DNA of 64,000 nucleotides from Paraburkholderia fungorum (GTDB lineage Bacteria; Pseudomonadota; Gammaproteobacteria; Burkholderiales; Burkholderiaceae). The position numbers and the translations under genes were made by a program. Below the pieces are notes generated by a model. The model searched no databases and had not been told where the DNA came from. It saw nothing but the letters and a program-made list of their open reading frames with translations. The DNA lies in contig NZ_MCAS01000001.1 in NCBI RefSeq assembly GCF_003610895.1, positions 124,001-188,000 on the forward strand, given 5' to 3'. Positions 24,690 through 33,737 of the stretch are shown piece after piece (position 1 is the stretch's first letter; each line of letters opens with the position of its first letter).

Positions 24690-25652
24690 TCAGTGACTCA
24701 CGCCGGTCACCAGTTGCAACGGCGTTTCAATCACCGGCGACAGTTCGCTTTGCTTTCTCTTTTCGGTAACCGCCTTCAACGCCACGTCCACGCCGAACAC
24801 AGCCTGGCGATCCGCAAACTGATTCATCGTCGCCAGCACGCGGCCGTCGGCGAGCAATGGTTTGATCGCATCGCCGTCGTTATACCCGGTGACATAAACG
24901 CCGCCGGTTCTCCCCGCATCACGAATGGCATCCACCGCGCCCATGGCCATATTGTCGTTTCCACACATCAGCGCACGGATCTGCGGATAGTCGCCCAACA
25001 TCTTCGACGCGACGTCCCGTCCCTTCCCATAGTCCCAGTCGCCGGACTGTATGGCGACGATCTGCATGCCGGCCGCCGTCATTGCGTCTTTGCTGCCGGC
25101 TGTACGTTGCTGCGCATTGCGATCGTCGGAACTCCCTTCGATGATCCCGACCTGATCGCCCGCCTTGAGCCGCTCAGCAAGATAATCGCCCACCTGCTTC
25201 GCGCCTTTGCGGTTATTCGGGCCGACGAAAGGCACGCGGATGTGGGCCGCATCCTGCGACGCGTCGTCGAGCGGGTTGTCGATAGTGACCATGATGATGC
25301 CGGCTTTGATCCCCCGCGCCACGACCGCTGTCAGCGCCTTCGAGTCAGTGGGCGCGAGGACAATGGCGTCCATCCTGGCTTTGATCAGTTCGTCCACCAT
25401 TCGGATCTGTGCGGCGGTGTCGCCTTCCGTTGCGGTTCCCAGCATGGTCAAGCCGAACTGCGATGCATAGTGCTTCTGATAGTTCTGCGCAGCGTTCACC
25501 ATCGCCACCGTGAACGGATCGGACATCGACTTCAACACGAGGGCGATCTTCAGCTTGCCGCCCTGCATTGCATCGACACGAGCCGTACCTGTCAGGCCTG
25601 CCGCGGCCAGTGTGGCGGCAACCAGCACGCGGCGGCGCATCCTCTGCGTCAT
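24690..25652 (-). CDS. sugar-type periplasmic binding protein (RbsB class), orphan
   Basis: The 320-residue protein begins MTQRMRRRVLVAATLAAAGL, a Sec (possibly Tat-like with RRR) signal peptide, and continues as a type-1 periplasmic binding protein: KIALVLKSMSDPFTVAMVNAAQ, DELIKARMDAIVLAPTDSKAL, IDNPLDD, EGSSDDRNAQQR, CGNDNMAMGAVDAI and VTGYNDGDAIKPL. This class binds ribose, xylose, allose or similar sugars. No ATPase or permease gene is adjacent, so it may serve a remote transporter or a sensor. It lies downstream of the LRR-kinase gene on the same strand (61-base gap). Confidence 0.88.
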   Translation of the reverse strand: MTQRMRRRVLVAATLAAAGLTGTARVDAMQGGKLKIALVLKSMSDPFTVAMVNAAQNYQKHYASQFGLTMLGTATEGDTAAQIRMVDELIKARMDAIVLAPTDSKALTAVVARGIKAGIIMVTIDNPLDDASQDAAHIRVPFVGPNNRKGAKQVGDYLAERLKAGDQVGIIEGSSDDRNAQQRTAGSKDAMTAAGMQIVAIQSGDWDYGKGRDVASKMLGDYPQIRALMCGNDNMAMGAVDAIRDAGRTGGVYVTGYNDGDAIKPLLADGRVLATMNQFADRQAVFGVDVALKAVTEKRKQSELSPVIETPLQLVTGVSH

Positions 25653-25713
25653 TGAATTTCTCTCCTTGGGCTACACGCACGATTGCTTGCACCACGTTCG
25701 CCCACAAAACGGA

Positions 25714-27084
25714 TCAAACCGCCGCCAATGATGCTATGCCCCAATCGCCGACGCCCGTTAGCTGCCGCAACACGGCAACGATTTCGTCGAACAACGGCCG
25801 GTTGTCAATATCCTCGCTCAGACAACGCTCCTTTAGCACCACCAACTTCGCCGCCATGTCCGCGTTCGCATCCAATTCGTTGCATCGCTCAATCAGTTCC
25901 TCGAGCAGACAACCATACGCCCTGACTTCGAGGCGCTGCAACGCAATACTGAAGTCCCGATCTTCGGCGCCATGGAACGACGCCGCGCCAAAATCGCCCA
26001 GCAATGCGCTGCCACACCCGCGGTGCAGAATATTGTGCGCGTACAGGTCCCCATGCATCACACCTCGACGATGCAGATGAGACGCCGCCGACGCGATGCC
26101 GCATGCAATGCGTAAAACCGCAGCCAGCTCGAAGCGCGTGCCCGCGCCATAGACATCGCGCGTGCACGACTCGAGGCTCGGTGGGCCGCCGAGGTTGGTG
26201 AACTGCGGATCGATCAGTTCCATCACCAGGCCATGTGTATCAGCCGGATGATCCTTCACCTTGCCCACTACCGGAATAAGGTTCGGATGATCGCCGGCAC
26301 GGATGCAGGCCGCCATCTCGCAGTCGGGCAAGCCATCGCTCGTTACCGCGCCCTTGAACATTTTGACGGCCACCGGCCTCTTCGTATCGTCATGGCGGGT
26401 AGTTAGCGCCGCGCGATAAATGATGCCGGATGCGCCCTCGCCTAACTGCGCTTCCAGTTTCAAGGCATCCCACCGAATATCCGCAATCGGCGTATCGGTC
26501 AGCGCCGCCGTCTCCAGCGCTTCGCTGAATGGATTGCCGGCGTACGCCAGCCACGAAAGCCTCGGCAGGCGCAGCAACCAGGCGGGCAGTTCGCCGAGTT
26601 GATTGGCCGCGAGACGCAGCAGTTCGAGCCGCGAGCAGGTTGCCAACGCCTCGGGCAGTGCGCGCAACCGGTTGCCGGCAAGCATCAGCTTCTGCAGTTG
26701 CGAACAAGCGCCGATTTCAGGCGGCAGTACCTCGATTTCGTTGTCGGTGAGGACCAGCCAACGCAACAAGGGCGGCAACGATTTGCCTGAAACCTCGTGG
26801 ATGCGATTGGCCTTGAAACCGACCATGCTCAGCTGCGAACATTGCCCGAGGACCTCCGGTAATTCAGTAAACAGGTTGTCGGAAGCAAAGATGATGCGCA
26901 GCTTGCTCAGCCGGGGCAAATCATCGGGCAGCGTCGAGAGCGCGTTACCGGACAGATCGAGAATCTCCAGCGTGTCGGCCAGATCGAAAATCTCACGCGG
27001 AAATTCGCTCAGGCCGCACGCCAGTGTGAGTCGGCGGGTACCCGCAAGTTGTCCGGCTCGCAGTTGTTCTAGGGTGGTGGTCAC
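25714..27084 (-). CDS. leucine-rich-repeat protein with eukaryote-like Ser/Thr kinase domain
   Basis: The 456-residue cytoplasmic protein starts with about seven leucine-rich repeats (residues 17-195; units such as LEILDLSGNALSTLPDDLPR and LQKLMLAGNRLRALPEALAT), then a protein kinase domain (about 205-450). The kinase keeps the glycine loop (GEGASGIIY), the VAVKMFK lysine, an alpha-C glutamate (CEMAACI), the catalytic loop MHGDLYAHNIL (HGD in place of HRD, with the Asp and Asn present) and DFG (GDFGAAS). All key residues for catalysis are there. LRR-kinases of this layout are known in proteobacteria but rarely studied. No phosphatase or clear partner lies nearby. Confidence 0.88.
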   Translation of the reverse strand: MTTTLEQLRAGQLAGTRRLTLACGLSEFPREIFDLADTLEILDLSGNALSTLPDDLPRLSKLRIIFASDNLFTELPEVLGQCSQLSMVGFKANRIHEVSGKSLPPLLRWLVLTDNEIEVLPPEIGACSQLQKLMLAGNRLRALPEALATCSRLELLRLAANQLGELPAWLLRLPRLSWLAYAGNPFSEALETAALTDTPIADIRWDALKLEAQLGEGASGIIYRAALTTRHDDTKRPVAVKMFKGAVTSDGLPDCEMAACIRAGDHPNLIPVVGKVKDHPADTHGLVMELIDPQFTNLGGPPSLESCTRDVYGAGTRFELAAVLRIACGIASAASHLHRRGVMHGDLYAHNILHRGCGSALLGDFGAASFHGAEDRDFSIALQRLEVRAYGCLLEELIERCNELDANADMAAKLVVLKERCLSEDIDNRPLFDEIVAVLRQLTGVGDWGIASLAAV

Positions 27085-27299
27085 AGTCGTAGAGAAAATA
27101 TCCGGCCGCCGGTGGGCGAAGCGTCGAGGGTATCAATTCTACTGAGTCCCAGGCCGCGCGCGGAATTGGATAGCAAGATCCGGCGTGACCTCAGCGGGAA
27201 CAATGTTTAAGCTGTGAGGTATCGGAGTGTCGAGGCGCCGCGAGTTCGCAGCCTCGCGTCAAGCCGTCCCAAGCTCCAGCCAGCCAGGAACCCAGCACC

Positions 27300-27926
27300 A
27301 TGACATACGCCTACAAGTTGATGAATTCACCCGTCGGCGAGTTGAAGCTCGTTGCGAGCGGCAACCGGCTCGCCGCCATTCTGTGGGAGAACGACAAACC
27401 GAACCGGGTGCGTCTGCCGGACATGACGGAAGCAAATGATCGCCCGGTCCTGCTCGAAACCGAGCGGCAACTGAACGAATATTTTGCGGGCACGAGAGAA
27501 CGGTTCGACCTCGAACTGGACTTCCAGGGAACGGAGTTTCAGAAGAAGGTTTGGGCGGCGCTCCTCACGATCCCGTTCGGCGAGACACGCAGCTACTCGG
27601 ACATCGCCACGCAAATCGGCAACATCAACGCGGTGCGGGCCGTGGGCGCGGCAAACGGCAGAAATCCGATCTCGATCGTGGCGCCGTGTCATCGCGTGAT
27701 CGGCGCATCCGGCGATCTGACCGGCTTTGCCGGCGGGCTGGCAAACAAGATGTTTCTTCTGTCGCTAGAAGCCGGGCAGACTTCGCTGGAAGCTGCGGCG
27801 GATTCAGCGACGGCTTCGGTGGCGGCTTCCAGCACTGCTGCAATAGCGGCCGGCCAGGAACCGCCGGCGAAACCGGCACGCCCGGCACCAGGCCGCGGGA
27901 TGCAGACCTCGCTATTTGGAAACTGA
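27300..27926 (+). CDS. ogt: methylated-DNA-[protein]-cysteine S-methyltransferase
   Basis: The 208-residue protein repairs O6-methylguanine by irreversible transfer of the methyl group to its cysteine. The active site IVAPCHRVIG puts the acceptor at Cys130; the DNA-binding helix region FQKKVWAALLTIPFGETRSYSDIA and the Asn hinge (GAANGRNP) are present. An Ala/Pro-rich tail of about 45 residues after the catalytic domain is longer than usual and looks disordered, ending MQTSLFGN. Start by the ATG at 27300; an upstream frame at 27227 is in another phase. Confidence 0.92.
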   Translation: MTYAYKLMNSPVGELKLVASGNRLAAILWENDKPNRVRLPDMTEANDRPVLLETERQLNEYFAGTRERFDLELDFQGTEFQKKVWAALLTIPFGETRSYSDIATQIGNINAVRAVGAANGRNPISIVAPCHRVIGASGDLTGFAGGLANKMFLLSLEAGQTSLEAAADSATASVAASSTAAIAAGQEPPAKPARPAPGRGMQTSLFGN

Positions 27927-27985
27927 GCGAAAACTGATCGCCAGCAGAGCGGCAACGAAGCCGATGCGAGGACACCCCGTTGGCT

Positions 27986-29068
27986 TCAGGCGGTTGCGTT
28001 GAATGCCTCGTGATAGGTCACATTGCCCGCGGGCCAGACGCCGCCCAGTAAAATCGCCTGAAAATACTCGGGCGGCACACCCGGCAGCACCAGGCGAGGC
28101 GTGGCAGTGAAACCGAAACGTCCATAGTAGGCGGGGTCGCCGAGAACCACGCAGCCGCTGGCACCCAGCCGCTGCAATTCGGCCAGCGCCGCCTCCATCA
28201 ATTGCGATCCGATACCCTGCCCCTGGTGATGGGGCAACACCGAGACCGGACCCAAACCGTACCACCCTGCTGCACCGTCGGAGATGGAGACCGGCGACAG
28301 CGCAATGTGTCCGACGATCCCCTCTTCATCTTGCGCGACCAGCGAAATCGACAGTTGCCGGGCACGCCGTAACGCATTCACGATGAAATGCTCGGCGCCA
28401 TTCGTGTGCGGGGCATGCTCAAACGCGGCGATCGTGAGTTGCTCGATTGCCGGCACATCGGCGGGCAATTCGGCTCGTATCCTGAGTGAGGGAGTGTGGG
28501 AGTCTTTGTTCATGTTGAAGCGAGTCTCGTCGTCGATCATCGCGCGAAGCGCCTTGAACAGCGCCGTTGCGTCCGTGTACTTCCTGCCATATCCGAGATT
28601 GAATTCATAATCGAAATCTTCAGGGTTTTTCCCCTGATTGTGCTGAAGCAGCGTTTCAAGTTTATCCAATGCCTTAACGGCCCGTGCCTCCGGTGAGGCG
28701 GCGTTATCGTACTCGTCCCATAGCGACAGGATGCCATCCTGTGTCGATGCATCGAGCGCGCGGGTCAGTATCACCAGATCGCGCCGCTCCTGTTCGCTCT
28801 TGTTCGGACACGCATGCTGCTCGGTCGCCGGAACGTCCCCATGAAGTGCTTCGCCCAGATCGTGGATCACGCACATCTTCAGAACCCTGACGAAATCCAG
28901 ATCGCCCAATTCCGCTTCGAAGGTGATCGCCATCAGACACAAGCGCCAGCTGTGTTCCGCGGTGCTCTCATTGCGGCCCGACGAAGTGTGCGCAGTTCTC
29001 AGCACGTCTTTGAGTTTTTCCGCTTCGCGCAGAAACGCGAGTTTTCCCTGCAGATTTTCGATGCTCAC
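27986..29068 (-). CDS. fusion of an HD-domain phosphohydrolase with a GNAT acetyltransferase
   Basis: The N-terminal half (residues 1-185) is an HD-domain protein of the YfbR-like type: ESTAEHSWRLCLMAI gives the first His, CVIHDLGEALHGDVPA the His-Asp pair and a later Asp lies in KALDKLETLL. The C-terminal half (about 193-350) is a GNAT N-acetyltransferase of the YhbS type: LRIRAELPADVPAIEQLTIAAF, then the acetyl-CoA motif LGPVSVLPHHQGQGIGSQLMEAAL and AYYGRFGFTAT. Both halves seem complete (360 residues in all). HD proteins of this type act on nucleoside monophosphates; the GNAT substrate is unknown. I checked that no stop or frameshift separates them. Confidence 0.85.
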   Translation of the reverse strand: MSIENLQGKLAFLREAEKLKDVLRTAHTSSGRNESTAEHSWRLCLMAITFEAELGDLDFVRVLKMCVIHDLGEALHGDVPATEQHACPNKSEQERRDLVILTRALDASTQDGILSLWDEYDNAASPEARAVKALDKLETLLQHNQGKNPEDFDYEFNLGYGRKYTDATALFKALRAMIDDETRFNMNKDSHTPSLRIRAELPADVPAIEQLTIAAFEHAPHTNGAEHFIVNALRRARQLSISLVAQDEEGIVGHIALSPVSISDGAAGWYGLGPVSVLPHHQGQGIGSQLMEAALAELQRLGASGCVVLGDPAYYGRFGFTATPRLVLPGVPPEYFQAILLGGVWPAGNVTYHEAFNATA

Positions 29069-29224
29069 GTGACTCTCTCCGGCAGTCGCCTATGCGACCT
29101 GTCCTGTCGATTCAACACACTGGATTAGCATGATGTCCCGCTACCGATCGTACCGGTATGGCGTTTCGCAGTACACGCATAAGATATGCGCCGCGCGAGA
29201 GCGACAGTTTGGCGATGAATTCAG

Positions 29225-29782
29225 CTAGAGCGTTTCGACAAGACGCACGGCTTTGCCGTCGGAGAGCGTCATACGGGTCCAGCGGCAACGGCTTTCGAGA
29301 ATCGGCACATGCGGCGAATGATTCACACCGCTGCCGAACTCCAACGGCGCTGGCGCGAGCACGCTGCGCCAACCCAGATCGTCTAGCAAAAGCTCTTGCG
29401 CCACGATCTCCGGCGTTGCGTAGCGCCACAATGAACGCCCAAAAAGAGCGCCGGGAGGAATACCGAATTGAGCGGCGCGTGCCGACGAACATGCCAGCAG
29501 ACGATGCGTGAGATCGCAGACCAGATGTACTTCACGCGGGCTTTCGGTGACAAGTCGCTCAAGCGCGCGATCCGCGGCTGATTCGAGACGCGCCGCCAGC
29601 AATCTTTCCACCCTCGCTCGCTCTGCCGGCTCCATCTCCTGAATGCCGGCTTCCCATCGCGAGATGGTCGATTGGGCCACACCGAACATCTCGGCCGCGT
29701 GCGTTTGCTTCACGCGATGCAGCAAGCGCCAGCGCTTCAGTGCGATTCCGAGTGCGAGAGGAGTGAGGGTCAGGCTGTCCAT
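29225..29782 (-). CDS. XRE-family regulator with a C-terminal sensor-like domain
   Basis: The 185-residue protein has an N-terminal Cro/CI-type HTH (LKRWRLLHRVKQTHAAEMFGVAQSTISRWEAG) followed by a predicted alpha/beta domain (LVCDLTHRLLACSSARAAQFGIP...) that looks like the PAS-like MmyB ligand-binding part. It ends DGKAVRLVETL. I begin at the ATG at 29782 (MDSLTLTP) as the frame upstream is Arg/Cys-rich and without coding character. It diverges from the small gene at 29905 and could control it. Confidence 0.82.
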   Translation of the reverse strand: MDSLTLTPLALGIALKRWRLLHRVKQTHAAEMFGVAQSTISRWEAGIQEMEPAERARVERLLAARLESAADRALERLVTESPREVHLVCDLTHRLLACSSARAAQFGIPPGALFGRSLWRYATPEIVAQELLLDDLGWRSVLAPAPLEFGSGVNHSPHVPILESRCRWTRMTLSDGKAVRLVETL

Positions 29783-29904
29783 ACTCGTGAGATTGTACCC
29801 GTCGGCCAAATCGTCCCGAAGCTGGCGAGACACTCGACACCGACACCGGCGCATAAAGCGCCTATTCTTAAGATGCCCATTGGGCATCAACCAGGGAGAA
29901 CAAC

Positions 29905-30210
29905 ATGCGCATGCTTCTCAACGTCAGGATACCGCACGAACCATTCAACACGCTGGTGCGAGAAGGCACCGCCGGCGCAGTGATAGGGAAAATACTTGAG
30001 GAATTGAAACCGGAAGCCGCTTACTTCACCAATCAGGATGGAGCGCGTGGCGCAGTACTCGTGGTGAACCTCGAGGATCCATCGGGAATCCCGGCACTAG
30101 CGGAACCGTGGTTTCTGCAATTCAACGCCGATATCGAACTGCGCGTCGCCATGGTGGCGGAAGATCTCATGAAAGCCAATCTGGACAATCTCGGGGCGAA
30201 ATGGAAATAG
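29905..30210 (+). CDS. conserved hypothetical protein, 101 aa
   Basis: The product begins MRMLLNVRIPHEPFNTLVRE and has the pattern of a small alpha-beta barrel: strands MRMLLNVRIP and GAVLVVNLEDPSGIPALAE, and helices GTAGAVIGKILEELKPEAA and RVAMVAEDLMKANLDNL. This is like dimeric ferredoxin-fold proteins (DUF3303-like or muconolactone isomerase-like), some labelled pantothenate synthetase in Burkholderia without evidence. It has the ribosome site GGGAGAAC before the ATG. It diverges from the XRE regulator. Confidence 0.7.
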   Translation: MRMLLNVRIPHEPFNTLVREGTAGAVIGKILEELKPEAAYFTNQDGARGAVLVVNLEDPSGIPALAEPWFLQFNADIELRVAMVAEDLMKANLDNLGAKWK

Positions 30211-30305
30211 CGTACCCACGTATCAAACGGCAGGTTTGCGGCCAGCGGCTCATCAAATACGCCGCTGGCGGCACCACATAAACAGTCTCGACGATCGCGC
30301 TCTGC

Positions 30306-31892
30306 TCAGAAGTTGCTGAAGAAAGCCCGGGCGGCGAGCATGCAGAACGACGCGACCAGTTCACCGTGATAGGCCTGAAGCACCGCTGAGGCGCCGCCAT
30401 CGGTTGCGCCGCCCGCAACGGCCTGATTGGCGAGCGTCGCTTTCGCACTGGCAAAACCCTGCTTGATCGGTGCGTATGGATCATTGGGCCCAGCGATTGG
30501 CGAGTCCACATCCAGCACGGAGGTGAGGCTCGCCGGCACTTTCGCGTTCTGCCAATAGGCCTGCTCGATGCGAGCATTGAAGAAAAACACCGTGGGATCC
30601 GAGCCGCCGCCGCACAGCAGAACCGGCGCGCGCGGCAACCAGTTGCGCAAGTCATTGCGCTTGAATGCCTGGCGCAGCGGTTGCATGGGATTTGCCGCCG
30701 GCGTCATGGCAACCGTGGTGTTGGGAAACGCGCCATCGGGATTGGCCGCGGCGTCCTCCAGAAGACTCAGACGATAGGCGTTGCGCACGAGATTGGCGTT
30801 GCCGAAGCCCGCGGCGAACACGGGGGTGAGCGACGGCGGTGTGAGCGGCGGCGAGGTCGGCGGCGTCATCGATGCATATTGCGGCGCGGGAGGAACGCTG
30901 TTGAAGAGTTGCGCCGAGGGCAGTTTGCCTTTCGCAAACAGCGTGTCGAGCGGCTGCACGTTGGGCAGGAGATTCTCGATACCCGCGGCATAGGCCGCTT
31001 CGTAGAAATCGCCCGGTTTGCGATAGATGTTCTCGTACGCATGCTGATAGCTGGTCACGATCAGGGGCGTGAATAGCGTGGAGCCCAGGTTCACCTCGCC
31101 TTCGACGAGCGCGTCGGCGGTGGCGGCTAGCGCATAGGGACCCGATCCCGGCGCGGATGCCGTGACCTTGACACCCGCTGCCTGCAAAGCACGATGCGTG
31201 GCCAATGCCACGAAACCGCCCTGCGAATAACCGGTGACGAAGAGCTTACCGTTCTCGCGCGCCCTTCGTTCAGGCCTCATTTCCCCCAACGCCAGCCGTG
31301 CCGCGCGAAGCGAATCGATCACATCGGCGGATTGCTGATCGGCGTTCAGGTAGGGGTGGTACGTGAGATCGGAGCCCGCATAGCCCGCGTAGTTGGTTGC
31401 CACCACGACATAGCCCTGGGCCGCATACATGGCGGCCACGCTGATGCCCTCGCCCGCACCATCGCTATTGCCCGGATCGGTCTGCGTGATGTCGGCGATG
31501 TTGTAGTTGCGGTATGCGGTCGTGCCGTGCGCGTAGAGCATCAACGGACGCGGCCCGCTGCATGCCGCCGACCGTCCACCCGGGATCATCAGGGCGCCGC
31601 TGGCGGTCGTGGGTTCGCCCGCGCCGCCGATGGTCCGGTAGCGGAAGGTCACGATCTCCACGTTGCAGGCGGGCGCGCCGGCGATCTGCTCGAGTTGCTG
31701 ACCGGATGCGTTCGATGCAAGCAATTTCGAAAACGCCGCGGCACTGAGCCGTAGCGTGACTCGATGATCGAGCAGCTGTCCGCGGGCGTTGCACCCCGCT
31801 TCGCAAGCGGAGCCCGCTTGCACATAAGCACTGACGCCCAACGTGGAACATGTCAGCAGCACAAGGGCCGCGTTTCGCATCGCTACAGGCAT
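30306..31892 (-). CDS. secreted alpha/beta hydrolase, secretory-lipase-like
   Basis: The 528-residue protein has a signal peptide (residues 1-26, MPVAMRNAALVLLTCSTLGV...) and an alpha/beta-hydrolase fold: oxyanion region LYAHGTT, nucleophile elbow GYSQGG with Ser223, and VVVATNYAGYAGSDLTYHP before it. Cysteine pairs near residues 30-34, 76 and 111 fit an exported protein. A proline-rich insert (PPAPQYASMTPPTSPPLTPP) near residue 340 is odd. It resembles secretory lipases and feruloyl-esterase-like hydrolases; the true substrate is unknown. It is read toward 30.3 kb without near neighbours on its strand. Confidence 0.82.
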   Translation of the reverse strand: MPVAMRNAALVLLTCSTLGVSAYVQAGSACEAGCNARGQLLDHRVTLRLSAAAFSKLLASNASGQQLEQIAGAPACNVEIVTFRYRTIGGAGEPTTASGALMIPGGRSAACSGPRPLMLYAHGTTAYRNYNIADITQTDPGNSDGAGEGISVAAMYAAQGYVVVATNYAGYAGSDLTYHPYLNADQQSADVIDSLRAARLALGEMRPERRARENGKLFVTGYSQGGFVALATHRALQAAGVKVTASAPGSGPYALAATADALVEGEVNLGSTLFTPLIVTSYQHAYENIYRKPGDFYEAAYAAGIENLLPNVQPLDTLFAKGKLPSAQLFNSVPPAPQYASMTPPTSPPLTPPSLTPVFAAGFGNANLVRNAYRLSLLEDAAANPDGAFPNTTVAMTPAANPMQPLRQAFKRNDLRNWLPRAPVLLCGGGSDPTVFFFNARIEQAYWQNAKVPASLTSVLDVDSPIAGPNDPYAPIKQGFASAKATLANQAVAGGATDGGASAVLQAYHGELVASFCMLAARAFFSNF

Positions 31893-32053
31893 GTGAGGCT
31901 CCGTCTTGTTGGTATTGATTACGGCGGTTGGGCTGCCTTCAGAGTGAATTGAGTATAGGTAAACAGATTGGCGATCAGGTCGCGACTTGCGCGTATTGAG
32001 CCGGCGCTGCCGGCGCTCGCCGTACAGCGCCGGCGCGCCTGTCTTTGTGCCTG

Positions 32054-32764
32054 TCAGTTCTTCCAGAGCGTGCGGCCGAAGAACGTCAGCGTGCGGTCCC
32101 AGGCCTGCTGCGACCAGACCGGATCGAACTGGGTCCGGGAGATACGGCCCGGCCCGACTGCCGTTTCATTGGCGAACGAGTGCTGCGCAAGATAGCGATG
32201 AAATTCGACGTCGACATTGGCCGCGATCAGCTTGGCCTCCAATGCATCGACCGTCTCAGCGGCGAAGAACTCGTCTTGCGTCGCCCAATGGCCCATGACG
32301 GGAACCTTGATCTTCGACGCGTCGATGTACTCGAGCGGAGGGAAGCCGTACCACACCACGGCAGCCGCCACGTCGGGGATATTGCATAGCGCAAGCCAGG
32401 TGAGTGCGCCACCCATGCAATAACCGGTCACGCCGACGCTCACCGCCTGCTGCTTCAGATACTCGACGGCGCCCCGCACGTCCTGCGCAGCGGCGTCGCC
32501 GAAGTTGAGCCCGCTCATCAGATGGTGCGCCTCCTCTTCTTCCACCGTGGATTTGCCGCGGTAAAGATCGGGCACCAGCGCCAGATAGCCGGCTTGCGCG
32601 AGCCGGTCCGCCACGCCGCGGATCTGGTCGTTCAACCCCCACCATTCCTGAATCACGACAATGGCAGGCGCGCCTTCCAGCTTCTGCGGCCTGGCCAGAT
32701 AACCCTGAACTTCCTTGCCGTCCGGGCGGCTAAACGTGATCATCGATCCGCTGGTCTGTTTCAT
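32054..32764 (-). CDS. dienelactone hydrolase family protein
   Basis: The 236-residue cytoplasmic protein has the dienelactone hydrolase triad: Cys116 (GYCMGG), Asp164 (HWATQDEFF) and His195 (YLAQHSFAN), with Glu40 in IQEWWGLND that orients the cysteine. In ortho-cleavage pathways these enzymes open dienelactone to maleylacetate; many paralogues have other esters as substrates and no aromatic-degradation genes are adjacent here. Length is normal for the family. Confidence 0.9.
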   Translation of the reverse strand: MKQTSGSMITFSRPDGKEVQGYLARPQKLEGAPAIVVIQEWWGLNDQIRGVADRLAQAGYLALVPDLYRGKSTVEEEEAHHLMSGLNFGDAAAQDVRGAVEYLKQQAVSVGVTGYCMGGALTWLALCNIPDVAAAVVWYGFPPLEYIDASKIKVPVMGHWATQDEFFAAETVDALEAKLIAANVDVEFHRYLAQHSFANETAVGPGRISRTQFDPVWSQQAWDRTLTFFGRTLWKN

Positions 32765-33086
32765 CAGTTGCTCCTCGAGGTAGGCGAAGCCGTTAGCATA
32801 GCGCCAGTGCGACGGGCACTGCTGAATTCAGGTTTTGCTTAAAACCACTCACAATATCTCGTGCAATGTTTTCACGAGCGTGCATAGGCACCTCTGCATT
32901 CGGCCCGGTTTTCCTCCCGGCCGCATGCTTTCTGGATCGCCTATTCGCAAAGTATTGTCACTAACCGGTGAGTACAGCTTCTGCAGGACTTGTTACTAGC
33001 CGACAATAACGCCCAATTGACTCTCTACGTGATCACAACATCCCGCATTAGCATGGAATGAAATTCAGCCAAGGAAATCCCTACAT

Positions 33087-33110
33087 CAACGTCAGGATTT
33101 CCTGACGTTG
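33087..33110. promoter_or_regulatory. perfect 24-bp palindrome
   Basis: Arms CAACGTCAGGA and TCCTGACGTTG are exact reverse complements over 11 bp with two central bases. It may be an operator or an RNA hairpin; I do not know a protein that binds it. Confidence 0.6.
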
Positions 33111-33358
33111 AATTGGGTGACATCCGATCAACAAATTTTTTTGGTGCATTTATGCTCAACCGAGGCTTTTAGTTTATGATCTCTCCCCAGCGAAGTCGGC
33201 CAACTAAAAAGAGAACCCTGTTCTGCAAAGCCCCGGCGCGAAATTGTTAAATTTTAGTATGCGGCAAAAATGCCCGCCACTCGCACTGAATTCGTAAAAT
33301 TGACTGACTACCGTCTCTCAGGTTCTGGCATGCAATCCTCGGACGCCAGAGTCTTTTC

Positions 33359-33388
33359 AGCCGACACACTGTGTCGGCTTTTTTTTTG
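33359..33388 (+). terminator. strong Rho-independent terminator without a gene in front
   Basis: Arms AGCCGACAC and GTGTCGGCT pair around a short loop and are followed by nine T. The opposite strand has no T-run, so this ends a plus-strand transcript that begins within the intergenic region. Confidence 0.8.
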
Positions 33389-33737
33389 CGGATTAGCCGC
33401 AGAAATAAACTCTCCCATCCGGCTGATTTCCGAAAGCATTAATTAAACGGAAAAATTAAATCTCCCGCAAACCTTTGCGAGATTAAATTATTTTCGGAGA
33501 AGCCCAGCCATATGGGCTTCATGCGAACGCCACGAAACTCGACAAAAACCCGACAAATCTACACACTGGAATTAAGAGATAAGAAAGAGTTATCTTTCCT
33601 GTAAAAAGACGCGGGGCATCTATTTGTATTATGAATAGATCGATGCCAGTTAGAGCGGCGCCTGATCGGTTTTCCATACTGACTAAAGCTTCAGTTGTGA
33701 CCGTTCAGACGCCTTGCCTGAGTCAACACGATGATGT

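Larger units (their letters stand above)
32765..33737. other. long AT-rich intergenic region with palindrome and orphan terminator
   Basis: This 973-base region has no protein gene I can support. It contains a 24-bp palindrome (33087-33110), a hairpin (TCTGGC/GCCAGA arms, about 33325-33352) followed by a strong terminator for the plus strand (33359-33388), and an AT-rich end (33410-33700). The nearest plus-strand gene upstream is at 30.2 kb, so the terminator suggests an RNA of its own. Confidence 0.5.
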
